This document shows, piece by piece, positions 24,459-32,142 of a stretch of DNA of 64,000 nucleotides. Each line of letters starts with the position of its first letter. Positions within the stretch are counted from its first letter, which is position 1. The notes under the pieces were generated by a model that saw only the letters and a program-made list of their open reading frames with translations, did not search any database and was not told the origin of the DNA. A program made the translations under genes and the position numbers. Location of the stretch: the NCBI RefSeq assembly GCF_000514775.1, contig NZ_AZWO01000030.1, positions 1-64,000 of the forward strand, read 5' to 3'. Origin of the DNA: Salinispora pacifica CNR114 (lineage in GTDB: Bacteria; Actinomycetota; Actinomycetes; Mycobacteriales; Micromonosporaceae).

Positions 24459-24929
24459 CTAGCCGGTGGCGCGATCAGAGCGGGGCCAGACGTATTCCAG
24501 ATCGATCGGGATGTCCCCAAACTGGGGGCGATAGTGCTCGGGGTCCTTGCGCAGCAGCGACGAACGGTGGCTCAGGTGCAGGTCGTCGCGGCCCAACCAG
24601 GGCGGTAGCTCACCGGCGTCAGCCAGCTCGGCCTGGGTGCGTACGATACGCCCGCCCCGGGCGGCGGCGAAGTCGGTGACGAGCGTCGCGGCACAGGTGT
24701 CGGCTCGGCCCGACTCGCACCAGACCGCGCACACGTCCAACCCGTACCGGGTCAGCGCCTCCTCGTAGCCGGCCCACATCTTCACCGCCGGATGGTGTCG
24801 CCAGCCGTAACCCGGACGGGTCAGCCCCCGCAGCACCTGTATCGCCTCCACCCGCTGCTTACCGAGCCGACGTTGGTCCAGCGCGGCCGCGCTGGCCAGG
24901 AAGTCGGGGTACGGAAGGAACGTCTGCAT
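24459..24929 (-). CDS. Pyrimidine-dimer glycosylase-like protein (MSMEG_6728 type)
   Basis: 156 aa. MQTFLPYPDFLASAAALDQR, then RLGKQRVEAIQVL and YGWRHHPAVKMW, are the conserved blocks of an actinobacterial family related to T4 endonuclease V-type pyrimidine-dimer glycosylases (Pyr_excise superfamily). The near N-terminal position of the conserved block fits the family, in which the N-terminal residue is catalytic, although here it is Met-Gln-Thr. DNA repair activity is inferred from the family; none is shown. Confidence 0.75.
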   Translation of the reverse strand: MQTFLPYPDFLASAAALDQRRLGKQRVEAIQVLRGLTRPGYGWRHHPAVKMWAGYEEALTRYGLDVCAVWCESGRADTCAATLVTDFAAARGGRIVRTQAELADAGELPPWLGRDDLHLSHRSSLLRKDPEHYRPQFGDIPIDLEYVWPRSDRATG

Positions 24930-25138
24930 CCTGGTTACCTACCCGCCACCGCACCCGACAATCCTCCGGCAGCGGGCAGCACGGCGGCGGCGCGGCGGGC
25001 GACGAAGCGACGGGGTTCGCTGACGTTATAGTCGATCCACCACAACGTCAGAACGCCCACCCAGTCCATCCTGGCTCGCCGGCAGGGATGCCAGCACTTC
25101 GACGCGCCGAGCCGGACGGACACCGCACAGGGGAACGC

Positions 25139-26308
25139 ATGGCCGTCTACAGTGCTCGACAGCTCCACGGCTTGCGAATCATCGTCACCGGCGGCGGCAC
25201 CGGGGGGCACACCTATCCGGCACTGACGACCATCCGAACGCTCCGCGCCCGCCTCGCCGAAACCGGCGCCGAGCCCGACATTCTCTGGGTCGGCGTCGAG
25301 CAGGGACTGGAGGCGAGGATCGCCCGGCAGGAGGGCCTACCCTTCCGCGCCATCACCACCGGAAAGTTACGGCGGTCCCCCAACCGTCAGGAGCTGTGGC
25401 GCAACATCACCGACGCGTTCCGGATTCCGATCGGCGTACTGCAGGCCATGGCGACCGTACTGCGGGTCCGGCCGCACGTGGTCCTCTCCACCGGCGGCTA
25501 CGTCTCCGTCCCGATCGGTCTGGCCGCCTGGCTGGCCCGGCGCCCCCTGGTCATGCACGAGCAAACCCTCAACCTGGGCCTGGCCAACCGGATTCTCGCC
25601 CTGGTCGCCCGCCGGGTGCTGCTAAGCCACACCTCCTCGTTGCCGAACCTGTCGAAGCGAGCGCAGGCCAGAGCGGTGGTCACCGGCAACCCGGTCCGCC
25701 CCGACATGCTCACCGGAGACCCGGCTGCCGGCCGTGCCGCCTACGGACTGGAGCCGCACCTGCCACTGGTCTTCGTCACCGGCGGGGCGCAGGGCGCGGT
25801 GCAGGTAAACCAGATGATCGCCGAGGTCCTCCCCGATGTCCTGCAACGCTGCCAGGTGCTGCACCAGTGCGGGGAACACAGCCTGGACCGCATGCGACAG
25901 GTCGCCGCGCAGTTACCGCCGCACCTACAGGCCCGCTACCGCGTCGTGGACTATATCCATGGGCAACTGCCCGACGTGCTCGCCGCCGCCGACATCGTGG
26001 TCGCGCGCAGTGGCGCCGGCACAGTAGCCGAGCTGACCGCGTTGGGCCGACCGGCAATCCTGATCCCACTCGTGCCGACCTCCGGCGATGAGCAGCGGCA
26101 GACCGCCCGGCACCTCGCCGCGGCCGGCGCGGCGCGGATGCTCACCGGCGGCGATGCCACCGGCGCCGCGCTCCGCGCCGAACTCTTGACGTTGCTGGAC
26201 GACGCGCAGCGTCGTCACGCCCTGGCGGAGGCCGCCCGCCGCCACGGCCGGCCAGACGCTGCTGCCGCCGCCGTCACCGAGCTGATCGACGCCGCCCGCC
26301 GCGGCTGA
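25139..26308 (+). CDS. MurG-like glycosyltransferase (stand-alone paralogue)
   Basis: 389 aa from ATG at 25139 with GGGGA five bases upstream. The N-terminal GT28 domain has VTGGGTGGHTYPALTTIRTL and HVVLSTGGYVSVPIG. The C-terminal UDP-sugar domain has VFVTGGAQGAVQVNQMI and ARSGAGTVAELTALGRPAI. This is the MurG pattern (UDP-GlcNAc to lipid I), but no division or cell-wall genes surround it, and MurG normally sits in the dcw cluster. It may be a second MurG or a glycosyltransferase with another acceptor. Confidence 0.85.
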   Translation: MAVYSARQLHGLRIIVTGGGTGGHTYPALTTIRTLRARLAETGAEPDILWVGVEQGLEARIARQEGLPFRAITTGKLRRSPNRQELWRNITDAFRIPIGVLQAMATVLRVRPHVVLSTGGYVSVPIGLAAWLARRPLVMHEQTLNLGLANRILALVARRVLLSHTSSLPNLSKRAQARAVVTGNPVRPDMLTGDPAAGRAAYGLEPHLPLVFVTGGAQGAVQVNQMIAEVLPDVLQRCQVLHQCGEHSLDRMRQVAAQLPPHLQARYRVVDYIHGQLPDVLAAADIVVARSGAGTVAELTALGRPAILIPLVPTSGDEQRQTARHLAAAGAARMLTGGDATGAALRAELLTLLDDAQRRHALAEAARRHGRPDAAAAAVTELIDAARRG

Positions 26309-26309
26309 C

Positions 26310-26485
26310 GCACCGCGCTTCGCGATCGCCGCGCAGTCGGCGGCCCTGGCCGGTTCCGAGGCCCCAGCCGGCCAGGATTTCGGCGAATCCGGCGCGGCTC
26401 ACCCCAGGCCGCTCCGCGAACGCGGCATCCCCGATCGCATCCACCCCTGGGTGGTGGATACGAGACCGCCCGCATGGTCGCAGCC
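26310..26485 (-). pseudogene. Decayed copy of the NADH-dehydrogenase-like gene
   Basis: Bases 26412-26440 are identical over 29 bp to 29748-29776 in the intact gene at 29409-30587, and 26460-26478 matches 29789-29807 exactly. On the minus strand the fragment reads DAIGDAAFAERPG, as in the intact gene, but frameshifts follow (a later stretch still resembles the QAADAIAARL segment in another frame). The rest of the gene is missing. Orientation is the same as that of the intact copy 3.3 kb away. Confidence 0.75.
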
Positions 26486-26760
26486 CACCCGGCCGCACCG
26501 GTCACCGCCTGGCCGCACCGGCCCGGGGACCCCCAGGCGAGGCCGGGCAGCCACCCGTACCACCACCTCCGCAGCGACCAGGCACCAGAAAGACCCTCAG
26601 CTCAGAAACCACCGACCAAACATGCAAAAGCCCTGCCCACAGCGGCCGGTATTTCGGCTCCATCCAAGGCCAGCGGCATCGGCTAAACGAAGAGTTTTGT
26701 CCGCATTTATGACGTAGACACGTCTGGTCGGCTGCGACTATCGTCGCTGGAGCAGATCGA
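26486..26760. other. Gene-free spacer before the hemoglobin operon
   Basis: No convincing coding frame or RNA. The left part is GC-rich and the right part (26590-26760) is lower in GC than the rest of the window, which fits a promoter-proximal or transferred segment. Confidence 0.5.
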
Positions 26761-26797
26761 TCAACACAAAGCAAGTGTTGACGACAAACGCAACACC
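26761..26797. promoter_or_regulatory. Three-half-site operator upstream of the hemoglobin genes
   Basis: TCAACAC (26761-26767), inverse GTGTTGA (26775-26781) and CAACACC (26791-26797) form two overlapping inverted repeats that share the middle half-site. The middle half-site contains TTGACG (26778-26783), a plausible -35 element, so a bound regulator would block or position RNA polymerase. It lies 175 bp before the truncated hemoglobin start. The regulator is unknown; the sites do not look like known NsrR or Rex consensus sequences. Confidence 0.5.
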
Positions 26798-26971
26798 TGC
26801 TAAGTGGTGCCGTGGCAGTTCACGGTGGCGCTACTCAAACTGCCAGGCAAGCAAATTCCAAACAACGGGGAACGGCCGCAGTGCGTGCGCAGGACCTGGT
26901 GGTGCCGCGCCCCAACACCTCCCTGCCGGCACCCGTCCGGTCCCGCGAAGTCTGAGACTGAAGGCGGATAT

Positions 26972-27388
26972 ATGACCACAACAACGCAGCCCGAAAATGC
27001 CGAGTCGATGTACGACCGGATTGGCGGCGCGTCAACCGTGACGCGAGTCGTGGACCGGCTCTACACGCTGATCCTGGACGACTCGCTGCTGCGTCCGACC
27101 TTCCACGACAAGGACCTGGTCCCACTCAAACGGCACATGACTGCGTTGCTGTCACAGGTCCTCGGCGGCCCCAAGGCCTACACCGGTCAGGATCTTGCCA
27201 CAGTGCACCAACCACTTGCCATAACGGATGCGCAGTATCGCTCGGTCGCCGACTACCTGCTCGCATGCCTTTACATCGAACATGCTCCCGCCGATGTGCT
27301 CGCGGCAATGGTCGAGACCCTTACCACGCTACAAGCCACCATCGTAAGCGCCGATTCCGATCCCGCACCGGTTGGTTCGCCGACGTGA
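26972..27388 (+). CDS. Truncated hemoglobin, group I type
   Basis: 138 aa from ATG 26972, preceded by AAGGCGGA. SMYDRIGGASTVTRVVDRLY is the trHbN start, with the B10 Tyr at the end of that stretch. FHDKDLVPLKRHMTALLSQV covers the CD-E region, LGGPKAYTGQDL follows, and the proximal haem ligand is the His in ATVHQPL. Group I proteins typically oxidise nitric oxide to nitrate with bound oxygen. A C-terminal tail of about 15 residues is unstructured. The stop overlaps the flavohemoglobin start (GTGA), so the two are translated together. Confidence 0.92.
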   Translation: MTTTTQPENAESMYDRIGGASTVTRVVDRLYTLILDDSLLRPTFHDKDLVPLKRHMTALLSQVLGGPKAYTGQDLATVHQPLAITDAQYRSVADYLLACLYIEHAPADVLAAMVETLTTLQATIVSADSDPAPVGSPT

Positions 27389-28575
27389 CAGTGGAGCCTG
27401 ACCGGCTACAAGCGTCGTGGGCGCGGGTTGTCGCGCATGGTGATGCGGTGCCGGCCTACTTCTACGCGGCTTTGTTCACGCGTAACCCGCAGCTGCGACA
27501 ACTCTTCCCGGCGTCCATGGCGGGCCAACGGGATCGGCTGGTCACCGCGCTTGGACGCATTGTCGCCGGTGTTGGTCAGCCAGACGTGATGTTGCCTTTC
27601 GCACGCGGGCTCGGCCGCGACCACCGACGCTTCGACGTTCGTCCCGAGCACTACCCGCCCGTTGGGGAGGCGCTACTGGCCACCCTCAGCCAGTTCCTCG
27701 GCCCGGACTGGGACGCCGACCTGGCCGCCGGGTGGACTGAGGCGTACGGCCTCGTCGCGCAGGTCATGTGTGATGCCGCGGCGGAGGCCACCCGCAACGA
27801 GCCCCCGTACTGGAAAGCGCTGGTTGTCGAACACGAACGCCGGGGCCTGGATGTGGCGGTGGTCCGACTGCAGGTGGACCAGCCCGTGCCCTACTGGTAC
27901 CTGCCGGGTCAGTCCTGCGCGATCGAGGTGCCGACACGGCTTCGCCTCTGGCGGTACTACTCCCCGGCGAACATTCCGCGCCGCGATGGGTTGGTTGAGC
28001 TACACGTGAAGGCCGTACCAGGTGGGGAGGTCTCCACCGCCATCGTGCAGTCGCTGCGCGTCGGCGACGAGACCCGCGTCGGCGCGCCCATCGGGCACAG
28101 CCTGACCCTGGACCCGGACTCCGGTCGGGATCTCCTGCTGCTCGCCGGCGGCACCGGCCTGGCTCCGCTGAAGGCACTCACCGAACAACTCGCCGCCGAG
28201 GGCGGCCGACGACGAGTCACCCTCGTCGTCGGCGGTCGCACGAGTGGCGACCTCTACGACCTACCCGCCCTGGAATCCATGGCGCAGCAGATGCCCTGGT
28301 TGACCGTCGTCCCCACCCTGTCCCACGATGCCCACGCCGCCGGCGTTCACCGTGGCACCGCCGTGGACGTCGCACTACGCATGGGCCGCTGGGACACGCA
28401 CGACATCTACGTCTGCGGTCCAGCCGAAATGGTCGCCACCAGCCGCGAGCGTCTCGCCGAGGCTGGTATCGCCCCGCAACAGATTCGAAGCGAGGACGGT
28501 ACCAACGACCCCTACCGCCCCGACTCCGTAGCCACCGTCACGGTGGCCGACCGCGCCGAGGTGTACGCACGATGA
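27385..28575 (+). CDS. Flavohemoglobin (NO dioxygenase type)
   Basis: 396 aa from the GTG at 27385 that overlaps the trHb stop. Residues 1-135 are a globin: B10 Tyr in YFYAALFTRNP and proximal His in GRDHRRFDVRPEHY. Residues 150-260 bind FAD (WRYYSPAN for RxYS). The NAD module has LLLLAGGTGLAPLKAL and IYVCGPAEMVATS. It is slightly shorter than E. coli Hmp (396 aa) only in loops and looks complete. It converts NO plus O2 to nitrate using NAD(P)H. Its stop overlaps the DivIVA-protein start (ATGA). Confidence 0.92.
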   Translation: MTVEPDRLQASWARVVAHGDAVPAYFYAALFTRNPQLRQLFPASMAGQRDRLVTALGRIVAGVGQPDVMLPFARGLGRDHRRFDVRPEHYPPVGEALLATLSQFLGPDWDADLAAGWTEAYGLVAQVMCDAAAEATRNEPPYWKALVVEHERRGLDVAVVRLQVDQPVPYWYLPGQSCAIEVPTRLRLWRYYSPANIPRRDGLVELHVKAVPGGEVSTAIVQSLRVGDETRVGAPIGHSLTLDPDSGRDLLLLAGGTGLAPLKALTEQLAAEGGRRRVTLVVGGRTSGDLYDLPALESMAQQMPWLTVVPTLSHDAHAAGVHRGTAVDVALRMGRWDTHDIYVCGPAEMVATSRERLAEAGIAPQQIRSEDGTNDPYRPDSVATVTVADRAEVYAR

Positions 28576-29318
28576 ACACCGCCAACCACACCCGCGACGA
28601 GCCTAAACTCGGGCTGGAACAAGCCCTACCTCGCGGATGGCAACCGCTGTCCCCGGAACACGTCCGGGGACAGCGGTTCCGCGAGACCGCACTCGGTCGC
28701 CGTGGCTACCGCCCGGACGAGGTCGAGGCATTCCTCGCCCGAATGGCCGAGGAGGTGCAACGGTGGACCACCATCCACGCCCGCGACCTCGCGGAAATCA
28801 ACCGGCTGCGCGACTTCTTCCGCAACCAGAACATCGACACCGAACCCGCCCGCCAACGCGCCTTCTCCAGCGAGGCGATCAACATCCTGGCCACCGCCCA
28901 GCAACAGGCCGACCAACTCATCGCCGATGCCAAAACCCACGCCCGCAGCATGCAGACCGACGCGCGTAGCCAGGCCGAACGCGTCGTCGTCGAGGCACGC
29001 CGCGAGGCGGAAGCAGCCGCTCACGCCTACCGCGTCCGCGCAGGTCAGCAATACTCCGCCGACCGCGAACAGGTCGAACGCCTCGCCGCCATCGCACGAA
29101 ACATCCTCGCCGCAGTCGCCGGCGCCACCAGCCAACTCGATGGCGCCACCAGCCAACTCGATGGCGCCAGCGCCCAGATCCGGGCCGTGGGCGACGCCTT
29201 CAGCGCCGAACTGACCAAGTTGGTCGGTCCCCCAATCGCCGCACCCGAACGCGCCGCCATACCGGACCATCCCACAGCCACCGGCATCCAACCCGCCCGC
29301 GGACAGACGCACCGGTAG
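28572..29318 (+). CDS. DivIVA-domain coiled-coil protein
   Basis: 248 aa. Residues about 25-70 contain the DivIVA lipid-binding signature (RFRETALGRRGYRPDEVEAF, then LARMAEEVQRW). A long Ala/Glu/Arg-rich coiled coil follows (residues 95-190), with a duplicated GATSQLD heptad near 185-199 and a disordered tail. ATGA overlap with the flavohemoglobin gene makes it the third gene of that operon. DivIVA proteins mark curved membranes, poles and septa. Why one is coupled to NO-handling globins is not explained by known biology. Confidence 0.88.
   Translation: MNTANHTRDEPKLGLEQALPRGWQPLSPEHVRGQRFRETALGRRGYRPDEVEAFLARMAEEVQRWTTIHARDLAEINRLRDFFRNQNIDTEPARQRAFSSEAINILATAQQQADQLIADAKTHARSMQTDARSQAERVVVEARREAEAAAHAYRVRAGQQYSADREQVERLAAIARNILAAVAGATSQLDGATSQLDGASAQIRAVGDAFSAELTKLVGPPIAAPERAAIPDHPTATGIQPARGQTHR
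28642..28678. repeat. 16-bp perfect hairpin inside the DivIVA-protein gene
   Basis: Arms AACCGCTGTCCCCGGA (28642-28657) and TCCGGGGACAGCGGTT (28663-28678) pair perfectly around a 5-nt loop. It lies 70 bp into the coding region, just after codon 23. A stem this long and perfect is unusual inside a coding sequence. Confidence 0.9.
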
Positions 29319-29408
29319 CCAAAGCGCCACGAACCCCCAACGACCCACCACGCCGTAGGCCGCACCGAGAGCCGGGTGACCGGGCACCGGTGGTCTGTTT
29401 CGCACAGC

Positions 29409-30587
29409 TCAGCGCAATGCGTACGGCCCGCTCAGGCTGGTGCGGTAACGGCGGGTCGGCAGCAGCAACGTGGGGTGGCGGACGCTCCAGGCCGCTCCCT
29501 TGCAGACCGTTTCCTTGTACCGGGCTGCCATCCTTCCGGCGAGGAAAGACGACTTGGCGCGGTCATCGGCGGTCACGAACTGGATGAGCCCGTCCCGCCG
29601 GCCGAGACTGACGCACTGGTTGAAGTAGCGGAACGCGAGTTTCGGCACCTCCCGGCCGGTCAGGCGCGCAGCGATCGCGTCGGCGGCCTGCCACCCCATC
29701 GGAATCCCGGTGGCGCAGGACATCCGGAGCGGCTTACCCCCAGGCCCCTCCGCGAACGCGGCATCCCCGATCGCATACACCTCGGGGTACGAGACCGCCC
29801 GCATGGTGGCATCCACCCGAATCTGTCCAGTCTCGGCAAGCTCAAGGGGCGTGGCGGCGGCGATGGGGTGAACGGCGAAGCCCGCCGTCCAGACAGTCAC
29901 CTGAGCCGGAATGGTTCGGGCGTCGCCGGTGACCGCGCTGGCCGCGTCGACCCCGGCGATGTTCGTGTGCTCGTGCACGGTGATGCCGAGCCGGTCGCAA
30001 ACACGTCGTAGGTGACGCCGTGCCCCGACGTCCAGCCAGTCACCGAGGCCGCCGCGGGCGGCGATCGCGACGGCGAGGTCCGGCCGCGCCTCGGCGATCT
30101 CGGTGGCAGCTTCGAGGCCGGTCAGCCCACCTCCAACGACCAGAATGTTCCCGCCGGCGCCGAGGCGGACCAGGCGGTCGCGCAGCCGCAGCGCGGACTC
30201 CCTTCCAGCGATGTTGTAGGCGTGCGCGGCGACACCGGGAACCCCGTGGTCAGTACCGGTGCTACCGAGGGCGTAGACGAGGGTGTCGTAGCTGATCTCG
30301 TCCGCGCCCTGCTGGTCCACCAACGTGACGATCTTGTGGTCGAGGTCAACCGCGGTGACTCGCCCCAGGAGTAGCCGCACGTCCGTACCCGCGTAGATGT
30401 CACGCAGTCGGCGGTGGGCGAGGCGCTGTCCGGTCGCGAGTTGGTGCAGCCGGACCCGCTCGACGAACTCGGCCTCGGCGTTGACGACAGTGATCTCGAC
30501 GCTGTCGGGGTGCAGCCGCCGGGCGAGACGTCCGGCGGCGGCGGTTCCGGCGTATCCGGCCCCGAGGACGACGATGCGGTGCTTCAT
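29409..30587 (-). CDS. NAD(P)H dehydrogenase-like FAD flavoprotein (NDH-2 fold)
   Basis: 392 aa. The FAD motif is RIVVLGAGYAGTAAAGRLAR at the N-terminus, followed by LVYALGSTG, a second Rossmann motif NILVVGGGLTGLEAATEIAE for NAD(P)H, and the C-terminal FAD contact VYAIGDAAFAEGPGGKPLRM. There is no CxxC disulphide, so this is an NDH-2-like quinone or other acceptor reductase. The sigma-factor gene lies 81 bp upstream on the same strand. A decayed copy lies at 26310-26485. Confidence 0.88.
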   Translation of the reverse strand: MKHRIVVLGAGYAGTAAAGRLARRLHPDSVEITVVNAEAEFVERVRLHQLATGQRLAHRRLRDIYAGTDVRLLLGRVTAVDLDHKIVTLVDQQGADEISYDTLVYALGSTGTDHGVPGVAAHAYNIAGRESALRLRDRLVRLGAGGNILVVGGGLTGLEAATEIAEARPDLAVAIAARGGLGDWLDVGARRHLRRVCDRLGITVHEHTNIAGVDAASAVTGDARTIPAQVTVWTAGFAVHPIAAATPLELAETGQIRVDATMRAVSYPEVYAIGDAAFAEGPGGKPLRMSCATGIPMGWQAADAIAARLTGREVPKLAFRYFNQCVSLGRRDGLIQFVTADDRAKSSFLAGRMAARYKETVCKGAAWSVRHPTLLLPTRRYRTSLSGPYALR

Positions 30588-30668
30588 GATCTCACTCCTG
30601 TCTCGATGCGTCCGCTTCCTGAACCGGACAGCGACGCGGTTACTGACAGGAGTTCGCCGTGAGCTGGG

Positions 30669-31613
30669 TCACCAGGCTTCGATGAGCGGTTCGCCGGGCT
30701 CGGCCGCGGACCAGCGGTGGGTGGCGCGGACAAGCTTGTCGGGGTTGACCTGGGTATGGATGGCCGCGATGCCCTCCCCGGTCAGGTGCAGGGACATGAC
30801 GGCGACGACCCGGTCGTCGAGCACGACCACCACCGCGGGCCCGCCGTTGACGACGCCGGCATAGACAGCAGGTCGGCCGCCGATCCGGTCTCGTTTGACT
30901 TTGGTGGGAACGAGGAGACCGCGCAGGAACCGCGCCACCGCCAGCGCGCCGGCGACCGGCGTGGTCCGGGCCGGAACCTTGCCACCACCGTCGCCGACGC
31001 TCGTCGCGTCCGCGGTCAGGAGCTCGACGAGCCGCCGAACCTCCCCACTGGTGGCGGCCACAAGGAACTCCTCGACGACCTTCCGCGTGCTGGTCGCGTC
31101 CACCTCCGCCCGGACCCGGTCGGTGCTGATGTGCTGCTTCGCCCGCCGGTAGATCTGTTGGCAGTTCGACTCGGTGAGGTCGAGGAACTCGGCGATCTCA
31201 CCGTGCGAGTAACCGAACGCCGCCCGGAGCACGTACACCACCCGCTCGTTGGCCGAGAGCCGCTCCAGCAGGACGAGCACCGCCATCGAGACCGACTCCC
31301 GCTGCTCCACGGTGTCGACCGGGCCGAGCATCGGGTCTCCGGGGAGCAACGGCTCGGGCAGCCAGGTGCCCACGTACCTCTCGCGCCGGGCGCGCGCCGA
31401 GGTGAGCTGGTTGAGACAGAGGTTGGTGAGCACCTTCGTCAGCCACGCCTCGGGCGTCCGAACCACGGTCCGGTCGGTGGCCTGCCACCGGAGAAACGTC
31501 TCCTGGACCGCGTCCTCGGCGTCGCTCGCCGAACCGAGCAGCCGGTAGGCGATCGCCTCCAACCGAGCCCTGGAGTGCTCGAACAGCTCGACCTCGTGCG
31601 AACGCAGCGGCAT
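30669..31613 (-). CDS. ECF41-type sigma factor (SigJ-like)
   Basis: 314 aa from ATG 31611-31613. Region 2 is ARLEAIAYRLLGSASDAEDA then VQETFLRW; region 4 is RVVYVLRAAFGYSHGEIAEF then LDLTESNCQQIYRRAK. The C-terminal SnoaL-like domain carries the three features that define ECF41 factors: WLPEP in the linker, DGGGK, and NPDKL near the end. In this group the fused domain replaces an anti-sigma factor, and neighbouring oxidoreductase genes are the usual targets. That fits the flavoprotein gene immediately downstream. Confidence 0.92.
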   Translation of the reverse strand: MPLRSHEVELFEHSRARLEAIAYRLLGSASDAEDAVQETFLRWQATDRTVVRTPEAWLTKVLTNLCLNQLTSARARRERYVGTWLPEPLLPGDPMLGPVDTVEQRESVSMAVLVLLERLSANERVVYVLRAAFGYSHGEIAEFLDLTESNCQQIYRRAKQHISTDRVRAEVDATSTRKVVEEFLVAATSGEVRRLVELLTADATSVGDGGGKVPARTTPVAGALAVARFLRGLLVPTKVKRDRIGGRPAVYAGVVNGGPAVVVVLDDRVVAVMSLHLTGEGIAAIHTQVNPDKLVRATHRWSAAEPGEPLIEAW

Positions 31614-31793
31614 GACCCGACAGTAGCCACACGGCCCCCGAGGCACCACGGCTCGGCTCGGCCCGCCGGTAGCGTCGGTGACCTGCGCCACGGCGCCGGT
31701 CTGGTCGCCCGGGATGCCGAGCGACGGTGCCGGTCTGGTCGCCCGGGGTGCCGAGCGACGACCGGTGTCGGACCGCCGTGTCAGGCTGGACCC

Positions 31794-32093
31794 GTGATCG
31801 TCACCTTCGAGGCCGAGCTGTGGGGCTGGAGTGCCCGGCGGGCGGACAGTTGGACCTTCGTCAGCCTCCCCATCGACCTGTCGGAGGAGATCCGGGAGCT
31901 GTCCGGACCGCCACGGCGTGGCTTCGGCTCGCTGCGGGTCCGGGTCACGGTCGGTGGCAGCACCTGGGCGACCTCAATTTTTCCGGACAAGCAGCGAAGC
32001 TGCTACGTGCTGCCCGTCAAACGAGCTGTCCGCGAGGCGGAAAGCATCGAGGCCGGCGACGTCACCGCCGTGAGCCTGGAACTCCTCGGATAG
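31794..32093 (+). CDS. DUF1905 domain protein
   Basis: 99 aa from GTG 31794. It covers the whole DUF1905 domain: VTFEAELWGWSARRADSWTF, LPIDLSEEIREL, GFGSLRVRVTVGGSTW, TSIFPDKQRSCYVLPVKRAV. These are small beta-barrel proteins of unknown function, often adjacent to or fused with YdeI-type domains. The N-terminal part of the longer open frame is antisense to the sigma-factor gene and is not coding. Confidence 0.9.
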   Translation: MIVTFEAELWGWSARRADSWTFVSLPIDLSEEIRELSGPPRRGFGSLRVRVTVGGSTWATSIFPDKQRSCYVLPVKRAVREAESIEAGDVTAVSLELLG

Positions 32094-32142
32094 GAGAACC
32101 CGCCCGGACCGGAGCGCCGCGCCGCCACTGGCGTACGGCAGG

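Noticed and set aside
30588-30668. ECF41 target promoter before the flavoprotein gene
   Set aside because: A TGTCAGT resembling the -35 part is present, but no matching -10 part at the expected distance.
30717-31793. N-terminal extension of the DUF1905 frame
   Set aside because: Antisense to the ECF41 sigma-factor gene; the real protein starts at GTG 31794.
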